From the NCBI GenBank assembly GCA_910585295.1, contig CAJUDE010000004.1, positions 27,112 through 91,111 of the forward strand: DNA of 64,000 nucleotides. Direction: 5' to 3'. Each line of letters starts with the position of its first letter. Within the stretch, counting starts at the first letter, position 1. The position numbers and the translations under genes are program-made. The notes below the pieces were generated by a model. That model was not told the DNA's origin and ran no database searches. It saw nothing but the letters and a program-made list of their open reading frames with translations. Of the stretch, positions 9,587 through 17,274 are shown one piece after another. The DNA comes from an uncultured Lachnospiraceae bacterium. GTDB lineage: Bacteria > Bacillota > Clostridia > Lachnospirales > Lachnospiraceae.

Positions 9587-9641
9587 AGTATAGCAATGGG
9601 ATATTTAGGAACTTTAGGGAAAGTATAAAGAAAGTATAAAG
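9587..9641 (-). promoter_or_regulatory. Response-regulator-type tandem repeat and -10 box before the ABC operon
   Basis: The minus strand carries TTTATACTTTC twice in tandem (within 9641-9620), an exact 11-bp period placing both copies on one helix face as OmpR/PhoB dimers require. A -10 box TATACT (9592-9587) lies downstream and the -35 is poor, as expected for an activated promoter. The gap between the regulator and ATPase genes is only 88 bp. Confidence 0.6.
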
Positions 9642-9644
9642 ATT

Positions 9645-10361
9645 TCAATCCATTTTAAAGCCAATGCCCCAAACAGTCCGAATATAAGTTTCCCCTGGAT
9701 GGGCTTTGGACAATTTTTGCCGTAAGTTGCTGATATGCACATTGACCGCATTGTCCTCCCCCAGAAATTCCTCATTCCAAACCGACTCATAAATATTGCC
9801 TTTTGTGAACACTTTCCCAGGATTGCCCATTAAAAGCTCCAAAATCAAAAACTCCCGCTTTGTAAGGGCAAGCTCCTGCCCGTCCACCTGCACCAGATAA
9901 TCATCCTGCCAAATGCGGATGCCTTTGTATTCCAATACCCTGCCCGGCTGCGGCTTTCTGGAAGGGCCTTTGCCCATCCCCTGCTGCCCTGAGCCTCCCC
10001 TGCGCCGAAGCACTGCCTCAAGCCTTGCCAACAGTTCTTCCGTATCAAAAGGCTTGACCAAATAATCGTCCGCCCCCATGCGCAGCAGGGACACCCTGGT
10101 ATGCACCCCATCCAACGCGGAGGACACAATCACGCCAGTTTCGGGATACCTCTTCTTTATGGCGCAAAGGACTTCTTCCCCTGACCTGCCAGGCAGCATT
10201 AAGTCCAGAATCACCGCCCCAGGCTTCCTCCCCTGCATGTACAGCAAGGCTTCCGTCCCCGCATATGCCTGGGCCACCTCATACCCATGCTGCTCCAAAA
10301 GTTCTTTTAACATATGGTTAATGTCATTGTCATCTTCTACAACTAATATGTACTCTCTCAC
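9645..10361 (-). CDS. OmpR/PhoB-family response regulator
   Basis: Receiver domain with VVEDDND acidic pocket, phospho-Asp in AVILDLMLPGRSG and the conserved Lys in YLVKPFDTEE. A linker with basic and Gly/Ser residues follows, then a winged-helix output ending in NVHISNLRQKLS and RTVWGIGFKM. An upstream ATG at 10391 is in frame, but AGGTGG sits at proper spacing before the GTG at 10361, which also gives the normal domain start. It immediately follows the membrane hydrolase gene. It probably binds the tandem repeat before the ABC genes and controls the peptide-export module. Confidence 0.92.
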   Translation of the reverse strand: MREYILVVEDDNDINHMLKELLEQHGYEVAQAYAGTEALLYMQGRKPGAVILDLMLPGRSGEEVLCAIKKRYPETGVIVSSALDGVHTRVSLLRMGADDYLVKPFDTEELLARLEAVLRRRGGSGQQGMGKGPSRKPQPGRVLEYKGIRIWQDDYLVQVDGQELALTKREFLILELLMGNPGKVFTKGNIYESVWNEEFLGEDNAVNVHISNLRQKLSKAHPGETYIRTVWGIGFKMD

Positions 10362-10393
10362 AATTTCCACCTGACCCTTGCGCCGCCGCATTT

Positions 10394-12613
10394 TTACCGA
10401 ACCCCTATATTGTCAATCGCCACCTTCCCCTTTTCCTCAGGAAAGCGGAACGTGACTTTGCAAATTTCTGCCCTGTCCACCCCTGTAAAATCCTCCATTG
10501 GAATGGAAACAGTCTGGAACTGGTGCTTATACGCTAGTTCTTTCCATATATACTGCAATTTATTTAACCGCACCAAAAAAGCTGGGTATATGGCGCAATA
10601 TTCCCCTACCTGGACAACAGCTTCCTTTCCCTGGCTGTCCTCTGCCACAATTTCCAAATCCAACAGCTTTGCCTCCCCCTCTGCAAAACCCTCCTGCAAG
10701 TCCATTATATCAAATTGCAATGTTTTGCCTTCCAGGTCCATCTTGGGCATAGAAACCGACATGCATGCTTCTTTGCCTGCAGCGCCGCCTTCTTTATCCC
10801 ATTTTAAAATAACTGCATAATTTCCCCTGGAACTGCCGTCGGAAAATTCCAAAAGCCCCTCCCGCCAGTTTCCCACATATTCCGCCTGGATCCTGGTTCC
10901 AGGGGCAGTGCCAGTCTCAAGCCTTACGTCCTCCTCAAAATTGCACAGTATTTCCAAATCAGAGGTTTGGTATGACTGTACATATAATGTTTCTGGCAGA
11001 AACTCCCCATATGCCCTGCAGTCGGCAAGCAGGCCCCCATATGCCCTTGCCTCCCCCATGGTCTGGTCCAAAAATGACTTGATAAATACTTTAGCAATCT
11101 GCTGTTGTTCCTGCTGGGAAAGAAAACCTCCCACATTCAAGGCGCGGTTTACAGGCTCCATTAGGTCATATTGCCCCCACAGGGAATTGAACTGCCCGTG
11201 GTTCGCCCCCGCCAGGTACAAAGAAGCCTTCATGCAGCCCTTCTTGCCAGTAAACGCCACATCCTCATACTGCTCCATCCCCATAAAGGTATTGACATCC
11301 TGGTCATTAGACCCGTGGATTACGAAATAATTCACATCTTCCAATTCCACATCCCGTCCAGAAGGGCGGTACTGCCCGCAGGTAGGGGCAATGGCAACCA
11401 AAGAACGGATAGAAAAATGGTAGTCAAATTCACGGTTCCCATTGTCCGGGTAATAATCCAGCCCCTGGAACAGATATGCAGTGGCAATTGCCTCCCCGCC
11501 CCTGGAATGCCCCGCCAATGCCAGCTTCCCATAATCTATCTTTTGATGCAGCGGATTCCCTTCTTCATTGTTATATGCCTCCAACTGCCGTATATTTTCC
11601 AACAACAGCACTGCGCGCCCATCATTTTCATTGGAAAGCCCATTGCAGGCGTTTTCATCCACCGATACCACCACATACCCATGGGAGGCCAAATAATCTC
11701 CCAGATACCCATAGCCCAGATAAGAATCCGTAATCCAGTTATGGTTTCCATGGATAAGGAACAATGCAGGGCAATTGGACGCCCTTTTGGGATACCAGAC
11801 TTTCCCTGCCAGGGGTACCTCTGTCAAGGGATACCCCTGATACCTCTCCTTAAAAAAACCGTCCACCCCTTTATTTTCAGCAAACCGGCTGAGGTCTACC
11901 GACTTAGAGGGAAAACTGCCTTCCTCACCGGTCCCATAGGAAACAACCCCCACTTGGTAAGGGCCATCCTCCATCCCTGACAAAAATTCTGACCTTTCCT
12001 GCCCTGTCAGCGTTCCCTCAGGCTGGTACCTTTCCTTTTGCTGCATGCCAAGCTCAAGGTAAGCCTCTATATAGGTATCCTGGAACCCGCCGCCTGCCAG
12101 CACTGCAAGCATGGCAACTGTTGGGAGGCCCGCTAATACCAGGGATACTATCACTGCCCTGGTATGTACTTTATGATAACACAGCGCCCACAAGCTTTTG
12201 AGCAGCAATAGCAGGATTAAGCTGAATGCCCCGGCAAAAGCAACGGCTTTTGGAATACTCTCTTCTGGCAGGTCCACAGCCATCACCACAACACAGCACA
12301 GCCAAAGCAGCAGCCAGGACAGGCATTCCGTAACCCCGTTGCGCAATAGTATGCCCAGGATTTTCTTCCCAACCCATATTGCCAGCGCCGTAGTTGGGAC
12401 CGCCAGCAAAAATACCAGCAGAAAGCCTATCCAAGCTGGCCGCATAAAAGTCCCCGACATCAGCCCTGCACACAGGGCAAATAGTAAAACAGCCGCCCAA
12501 TAGGGCAGCCTTCCCGTATCCTTCCAGTTTTCCTTTCTGAATTCGCAGAAACGCCGCTTTGCCTGCCTGTATAGTTCCCGGATATGGCAAAAACAGGATA
12601 TTATCTTTTCCAT
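10394..12613 (-). CDS. Membrane-anchored alpha/beta hydrolase of unknown substrate
   Basis: 739 residues. The N-terminal 200 residues hold about five hydrophobic helices. A serine-hydrolase domain follows with LFLIHGNHNW (oxyanion region), nucleophile elbow GHSRGG (about 369), an acidic residue in HGSNDQDV (about 434) and a His in GANHGQFN (about 469), so the catalytic triad looks complete. The last 180 residues look like a beta-sandwich. The fold resembles chlorophyllase/PAF-acetylhydrolase-like enzymes, but no substrate can be assigned. AAGGAG precedes the ATG. It lies between the truncated RloB-like gene and the response regulator, which starts 3 bp after its stop codon, so it may belong to the same envelope-stress operon. 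Confidence 0.75.
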   Translation of the reverse strand: MEKIISCFCHIRELYRQAKRRFCEFRKENWKDTGRLPYWAAVLLFALCAGLMSGTFMRPAWIGFLLVFLLAVPTTALAIWVGKKILGILLRNGVTECLSWLLLWLCCVVVMAVDLPEESIPKAVAFAGAFSLILLLLLKSLWALCYHKVHTRAVIVSLVLAGLPTVAMLAVLAGGGFQDTYIEAYLELGMQQKERYQPEGTLTGQERSEFLSGMEDGPYQVGVVSYGTGEEGSFPSKSVDLSRFAENKGVDGFFKERYQGYPLTEVPLAGKVWYPKRASNCPALFLIHGNHNWITDSYLGYGYLGDYLASHGYVVVSVDENACNGLSNENDGRAVLLLENIRQLEAYNNEEGNPLHQKIDYGKLALAGHSRGGEAIATAYLFQGLDYYPDNGNREFDYHFSIRSLVAIAPTCGQYRPSGRDVELEDVNYFVIHGSNDQDVNTFMGMEQYEDVAFTGKKGCMKASLYLAGANHGQFNSLWGQYDLMEPVNRALNVGGFLSQQEQQQIAKVFIKSFLDQTMGEARAYGGLLADCRAYGEFLPETLYVQSYQTSDLEILCNFEEDVRLETGTAPGTRIQAEYVGNWREGLLEFSDGSSRGNYAVILKWDKEGGAAGKEACMSVSMPKMDLEGKTLQFDIMDLQEGFAEGEAKLLDLEIVAEDSQGKEAVVQVGEYCAIYPAFLVRLNKLQYIWKELAYKHQFQTVSIPMEDFTGVDRAEICKVTFRFPEEKGKVAIDNIGVR

Positions 12614-12634
12614 AAGCCTTCTCCTTATGTAAAC

Positions 12635-13000
12635 CTAAAACGCATTGATTGCCTCGAAGTATTCAAAGTCTGGACAGTTTACAATCAGAAAATGCGGAAT
12701 CCTGCCACTGTTATTTTGTACTATGCAATATTCCGCCAGTTCCTGCAGTTTCTTTTTCTCACCATGGTCAATGGCTGCCCTGTCCCCATCTATAATGATA
12801 AATTTTGCCAGGCAATTTGTATTTCCATCTATTTTCAAGTTCTCTAAAAAACTGCTGTAGCCCCCGCCTTTCATATTCACTAGCTTTATTGCAATGGAGA
12901 GTTTCAATTCCCGCTTCATCCCCTCCACATAATGGTATTCTGTATCGCCTTCACAAAATACTTTAAAATTCTTTTTTATCTCCCGTATTTTTCTACTCAA
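12635..13000 (-). CDS. RloB-like protein, apparently C-terminally short
   Basis: 121 residues starting at TTG (13000), which overlaps the stop region of the ATPase gene by 8 bp. The N-terminus VFCEGDTEYHYVEGMKRE and the AKFIIIDGD segment match RloB-type proteins, which I take to have a TOPRIM-like fold (E and DxD acidic residues visible). RloB proteins are commonly around 200 residues; this one stops after NCPDFEYF, where the family usually continues with another 70-90 residues. No continuation is visible in another frame before the next gene. It may be truncated or a short variant. With its upstream ATPase it forms an RloA/RloB-like pair of the kind linked to phage defence. Confidence 0.7.
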   Translation of the reverse strand: MSRKIREIKKNFKVFCEGDTEYHYVEGMKRELKLSIAIKLVNMKGGGYSSFLENLKIDGNTNCLAKFIIIDGDRAAIDHGEKKKLQELAEYCIVQNNSGRIPHFLIVNCPDFEYFEAINAF

Positions 13001-14264
13001 CCACAGTTCCCCCCAAAATCCCCTTCATATAGAATTCATATATTTTTGTTTTCTCATACTCCACTTCTGGGAAATCCGCCAAGGAATATAATTCAGATTC
13101 CAAGCTTTCCACATCTTTCGTAATAAAATAAATCTGCTCTTTCATATAATTTTTTAAATCTAAATGCAGCACATTGTGGGTGGTGAAAATAAACTGCCCG
13201 CAATGCTGTTTCCCGTTGACAAAGGCAGCCACACGTTCAGACAGCACCGGGTTCAATACACGGTCTATTTCATCTGCAAACACAACTTTATCTTCATATA
13301 CAATCTTAAAAATCTGGACTGCCCAGGCAAAAAACTCCCTTACCCCGCTGGAATCCCTCCCCAATTCCCGGGAAAGGGTACCCCCATCCTTTTTCTTCCT
13401 TATCACCATTGATTTATAGAACGGCCGTTCTTCATCTAGTTTAATTCCAATAATGCTTCTGTCCACCATCTGAAAAATTTCCAGGAACCTATCATCCTTT
13501 AATATTAAAAAATCCCCTTCCTCGCTCTTTATGGATTTGTACAAATCATAATTAATAACATTTGACTCTGGACACAAGCTGTTTCTTACCCAATCAGAAA
13601 ACCGTAATGCATGTTCGTCTCCCAGAATCGCCAATTTTGTAGTAAATAGTCCCATCTGATTCCAATTGGTTACTGCTTTGCTAATCAATTCTTCCATCTC
13701 TTTTCCATAGCTTGGAATATCCAAATCATAATTAACAAAAGCTTTCGTTTTGCATTGATTGTCCCCTGTGCATGGATACCCATCTTTGTCGCAATCCAAG
13801 TCAAGCTGGTCGCGAATTACTTTAAAAATATACTCATACTCCTCTCCAACCCCTCCCTTATAACCCAATTCTTCTTTTACGATGCCTACAAAATCCATCT
13901 CCAAATGGTATAAATAGAAACACTCTTTTTCCAGCCAAACCTCCAGTTCAAAACATTGCAACGTATTCCCCCTTTTCCCACAATATCCTTCACAACAATT
14001 GACATGGACTCTGTTTCTATATGACTTTACATACTCATTTTCTTTAAAATATTTTTTAAAGTATTTCAAACTTCTGACAAAGTTAGACTTCCCCCCTGCA
14101 TTTTCCCCGACAATTACCGCTGTCTTTAAGATATCGCACGCAGGCGCAACATGCACATAATTATCTGGGAATCTTTCTTTCACCTCTGTGTTTGGAGCCA
14201 TCATTGAAAATTCCACATTGTCCTGAAAGGACATAAAGTTTTGAAACTTATAATTTAATATCAT
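12993..14264 (-). CDS. AAA-family ATPase, RloA-like (probable phage-defence component)
   Basis: 423 residues. Walker A is GENAGGKSN (about 53), directly after a hydrophobic strand as in SMC/OLD-like ATPases. The signature-like region is GRDSSGVREFFAW (about 295-310), Walker B is VVFADEIDRV (about 331) and the switch His is in FTTHNVLHLDL (about 360). There is no fused nuclease domain; the overlapping downstream gene encodes the RloB-like partner. ATPase plus TOPRIM-like partner is the architecture of several abortive-infection systems (RloAB, PARIS). The locus is AT-richer than the cob genes beside it and has its own leader, consistent with acquisition. Confidence 0.82.
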   Translation of the reverse strand: MILNYKFQNFMSFQDNVEFSMMAPNTEVKERFPDNYVHVAPACDILKTAVIVGENAGGKSNFVRSLKYFKKYFKENEYVKSYRNRVHVNCCEGYCGKRGNTLQCFELEVWLEKECFYLYHLEMDFVGIVKEELGYKGGVGEEYEYIFKVIRDQLDLDCDKDGYPCTGDNQCKTKAFVNYDLDIPSYGKEMEELISKAVTNWNQMGLFTTKLAILGDEHALRFSDWVRNSLCPESNVINYDLYKSIKSEEGDFLILKDDRFLEIFQMVDRSIIGIKLDEERPFYKSMVIRKKKDGGTLSRELGRDSSGVREFFAWAVQIFKIVYEDKVVFADEIDRVLNPVLSERVAAFVNGKQHCGQFIFTTHNVLHLDLKNYMKEQIYFITKDVESLESELYSLADFPEVEYEKTKIYEFYMKGILGGTVVE

Positions 14265-14402
14265 TATTTTTCCTCAAAACACTTTCCTGTTTAGAATATT
14301 ATTGTTCGCTTTTCACTTATTATTCTGGCAGTTCCCTATAACAGCAGAGGGAAATTTGCCCAAGTGAGCTGCGCCAGTATTCCACCGCTAGGGCATTATC
14401 AA

Positions 14403-14801
14403 TTATTTCAGCCTCCGCCCAATCCCGCAGCTTACCAGATACACCTCGTCTGCCTGCTTCGCCAGCAGGCATCCAATCCGCCCCGCTGTTTCACGCCATT
14501 CCCGGTCAAAAGCGTCCACAGGCACAATGCCGCAGCCCAGTTGGTCCATAACGACCAATACGCCTGGGTTTTCTGCCAGCAACCCCTCCACCATGGAATA
14601 CGGGTCTTTCCCTTCTTGCAGCAAAGCCCGCAGCCACAAATGGAACTGGCTGATAATATCTGCTTGCTGCAATTGCCCTAGGGCGGCAAGCTCCCCTTCC
14701 AGGACCGTTGGTTCCTTTCCTGGATTCTGCTTCCTATATAGTTCCCTGGCTATTTCCAGTTTTCCCTGGAATGCCCCTCCTGTAATCAACACCATATCCA
14801 T
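14403..14801 (-). CDS. CobU-like protein, short form
   Basis: 132 residues. The C-terminal half (GIVPVDAFDREWRETAGR, then ADEVYLVSCGI) matches the end of adenosylcobinamide kinase/guanylyltransferase. The N-terminus has a degenerate P-loop, GGAFQGK, without the usual Ser/Thr after Lys. The central segment with the guanylylated His of canonical CobU is missing. A full-length cobU lies 750 bp upstream in the same operon, so this is a paralogue with a narrowed or different role. It begins 5 bp after cobS. Confidence 0.72.
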   Translation of the reverse strand: MDMVLITGGAFQGKLEIARELYRKQNPGKEPTVLEGELAALGQLQQADIISQFHLWLRALLQEGKDPYSMVEGLLAENPGVLVVMDQLGCGIVPVDAFDREWRETAGRIGCLLAKQADEVYLVSCGIGRRLK

Positions 14802-14806
14802 TCCCT

Positions 14807-15568
14807 CTAAAATATTTTATCCACCACAACTACGGCAGCTACCACCATCAATTCACATACCTGCAGGAACCATCCAGCCAGGTCCCCGGTAATGCCCCCA
14901 AACTTCTCCATAGACATTTTATGGTACCAGCAGAACACAAATAAAGACGCAACAATTGCCGCCGCCCCAAGGAGCAGGTCAGCCCACAGGATAATTGCCG
15001 CCGCTGCAAACGCCTGCGCCAGCAGCGCCCTCCCTGCCCATTTCCGATCCGCCTGCACCGCAAACATGGCCACTAGCCCGCTGTCCTTTGCACAGGGGAA
15101 AGAAGTGACCGAATAGCCGCTTAGGCAGCGGCTCAGGAAAAAACTAAGTGAAACAATCAGCACCCCATTCCCAGCCAGCTCTGTAGCAAGCCCAAACCAG
15201 AGGAGGAAATACATGCACCCGCCAATCACTGCAAAAGCCCCGGCATGGGAATCCTTTAAAATCTCAAGCCGCCGCTCCTTTGTCTGCCAGGAGCTTAAGG
15301 CGTCCATGGTATCCAAAAAACCGTCCATATGGATCCCCCCAGTTACCAAGATTGGGATTGCCGTGAAAATTACTGCATAGAGCGGCCGCCCCACTGGAAC
15401 CATGGGCGCATACATGCCCCAGAAGAAAAAACATAGCCCGGCGACTGCCCCTACCCAGGGAAAAAAGCACATCACATACTTCATGTTCTCTTTTTTCCAT
15501 TCCACATTTGGCATAGGGATTTTGGAATACATGGCAAATGCAATCACACAGCTATTAATGTATTTCAT
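14807..15568 (-). CDS. cobS: Adenosylcobinamide-GDP ribazoletransferase CobS
   Basis: Membrane enzyme that joins adenosylcobinamide-GDP to alpha-ribazole (phosphate) in the last steps of cobalamin assembly. Evidence: several hydrophobic helices, the IPMPNVEW start, GGIHMDGFLDTMDALSS with its acidic cluster, and FGGITGDLAGW near the C-terminus. An in-frame start lies 11 codons upstream, but GGAGGG directly before the ATG at 15568 decides the start. The gene overlaps the end of cobU by 14 bp, indicating coupled translation. Confidence 0.95.
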   Translation of the reverse strand: MKYINSCVIAFAMYSKIPMPNVEWKKENMKYVMCFFPWVGAVAGLCFFFWGMYAPMVPVGRPLYAVIFTAIPILVTGGIHMDGFLDTMDALSSWQTKERRLEILKDSHAGAFAVIGGCMYFLLWFGLATELAGNGVLIVSLSFFLSRCLSGYSVTSFPCAKDSGLVAMFAVQADRKWAGRALLAQAFAAAAIILWADLLLGAAAIVASLFVFCWYHKMSMEKFGGITGDLAGWFLQVCELMVVAAVVVVDKIF

Positions 15569-16091
15569 AAGCCCTCCATTCCACTGGAACGCCACAGACA
15601 ACCTCCACCACGCGGTCTGCCATTTTCCCTAGAAACTGGTGCAGCCGCGCCATTTGCCTCAGGTATTCCCTGGTCATCCCATCATAATTTAACCCATCTT
15701 CAAATACATTGTTCCCCACAACAATAAGGTGGCGGCTTTGCTCTGCCAGATGGAGAAGCCCTGCCTGAATCACTTCTCCTGCATCCCTTCCCTGGCATTT
15801 TTCCGAAAACATTTCATTTGCAGTCAGGTTTGACAAACATTCCAACAATAAAACTTCATCCTGCCTAACTTCCAGCCCCTCCAAATGGGTATAGCGCTCC
15901 CTTGTCTCAAACCCTTTCCCAGCACGCATATCCTGATGGCGCCTTATTCGCTTTTTGCTTTCCTCATCCAAAGGCTCCATTGTAGCAATGTAAACCAGTT
16001 TCCCGGCATCCTGCCGCTGCAGCTCTACAGCAAGGTTTTCCGCAAACTCTGATTTCCCACTCCCGCTTCCTCCAATTACAAAAATAACCAT
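15555..16091 (-). CDS. cobU: Adenosylcobinamide kinase / guanylyltransferase CobU
   Basis: Phosphorylates adenosylcobinamide and converts it to the GDP derivative. P-loop GGSGSGKSEF is at residues 6-15, followed by YIATMEPLDEE and RIRRHQ, with the His that carries GMP in characterised CobU, then ECLSNLTANEMF. The region normally written SNEVGxGIVP reads VGNNVFEDGL here, a variation. AAAGG before the ATG at 16091 selects this start over one nine codons upstream. It is followed by cobS with an overlap. The 122-bp gap to cobT (16092-16213) shows no gene. Confidence 0.9.
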   Translation of the reverse strand: MVIFVIGGSGSGKSEFAENLAVELQRQDAGKLVYIATMEPLDEESKKRIRRHQDMRAGKGFETRERYTHLEGLEVRQDEVLLLECLSNLTANEMFSEKCQGRDAGEVIQAGLLHLAEQSRHLIVVGNNVFEDGLNYDGMTREYLRQMARLHQFLGKMADRVVEVVCGVPVEWRAYEIH

Positions 16092-16213
16092 CAAAACCCT
16101 TTCTATCCTTAAAACCACTGCCAGCAGCCAGGACCTATGGCACAGCCCTGCCCCAGCGGCGTATGTCCCTGGCTTAAGTAACTATTGCAAATCCAGCCTG
16201 CATACCACAGCCT

Positions 16214-17266
16214 TTATTCCAACGGCACGTATTCCTCCACTTCTATCTGGGAAAATGTACTCATCTTTTCATAGATATGCAGCCCCATGTCCAATAAGGG
16301 GAATAGGGCAACCGCCCCTGTCCCTTCCCCCAGGCACATATCGCATACCAGGCTTGGGGACTTGCCAATTTCTGACAGAATCAACGCGCCTGCCGGCTCT
16401 TTGGACACATGGGAGGCTATCATATATTCGCCTGCCATTGGGCAAAGATGCACTGCAGCCAATGCCGCAACCCCAGAAATAAAGCCGTCCACAACCACAG
16501 GCAGCCCCAAGGCAGCCCCGCCTAAGTAGATTCCCACAAGCCCTGCAATGTCCAGCCCGCCTACCTTAGCAAGCACATCCACAGGATCCTTAGGGTTTGG
16601 CTTATGGAGCGCAATGGCTTCCTGGATTACTTGTATTTTCCGCTGAAGCCCTGCGCTGGTAAGCCCAGCCCCCCGGCCAGTCATTTCCTCAACTGGCTTA
16701 CCTAGCAGCACGCTTGCCACTGCACTGCTGGTTGTGGTGTTCCCAATCCCCATCTCCCCAGTGGCAATCATGTCATAGCCCTTTCCTTTCAATTCTTCTG
16801 CAAGCCCAATCCCTATTTCAATGGCGCGGATTGCTTCCTCCCTGTCCATGGCAGGCGCAACCGCCATATTTTTGGTGCCATAGGAAACCTTCCTTTTTTC
16901 CACCCTGGGAGTATCTACCGCCATCCCAATGTCAATCGGAAAAATATCTGTGCCAGTATCTTTGCACATAATTGCCGCGCAAGATTTCACATCCAGGAAA
17001 TTTTCCGCCACAATAGCCGTCACTTCCTGCCCAGTCTGGGTAACCCCTTCCGCAACTACCCCGTTGTCTGCGCACATAATTACCAATGCTTTCTTTTTAA
17101 GCCTAACCTGCGCCGTGCGCTGGATCCCGGCAATCTGTATCAAATTTGCCTCCATCTTCCCAAGGCTCTTTAACGGCTTTGCAATGCTGTCCCAACGTTT
17201 TTCACAAGCAAGGCTTGCCTCCTGGTCCAACGGAAGGACGCGCGCTATGCACTCTTGTAAATTCAT
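16214..17266 (-). CDS. cobT: Nicotinate-nucleotide--dimethylbenzimidazole phosphoribosyltransferase CobT
   Basis: Makes alpha-ribazole phosphate from the lower-ligand base and nicotinate mononucleotide. Visible family features are the N-terminal KPLKSLGKMEANLIQIAG, VIMCADNGVVAEGVT, GEMGIGNTTTSSA and a C-terminal GEGTGA, which includes the catalytic Glu. Length (about 350 residues) is normal. The reading frame extends 44 codons upstream into cbiA, but AAGGA before the ATG at 17266 and homology both point to this start. It lies 8 bp after cbiA and is co-transcribed with it. Confidence 0.96.
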   Translation of the reverse strand: MNLQECIARVLPLDQEASLACEKRWDSIAKPLKSLGKMEANLIQIAGIQRTAQVRLKKKALVIMCADNGVVAEGVTQTGQEVTAIVAENFLDVKSCAAIMCKDTGTDIFPIDIGMAVDTPRVEKRKVSYGTKNMAVAPAMDREEAIRAIEIGIGLAEELKGKGYDMIATGEMGIGNTTTSSAVASVLLGKPVEEMTGRGAGLTSAGLQRKIQVIQEAIALHKPNPKDPVDVLAKVGGLDIAGLVGIYLGGAALGLPVVVDGFISGVAALAAVHLCPMAGEYMIASHVSKEPAGALILSEIGKSPSLVCDMCLGEGTGAVALFPLLDMGLHIYEKMSTFSQIEVEEYVPLE

Positions 17267-17274
17267 AAACTTCC

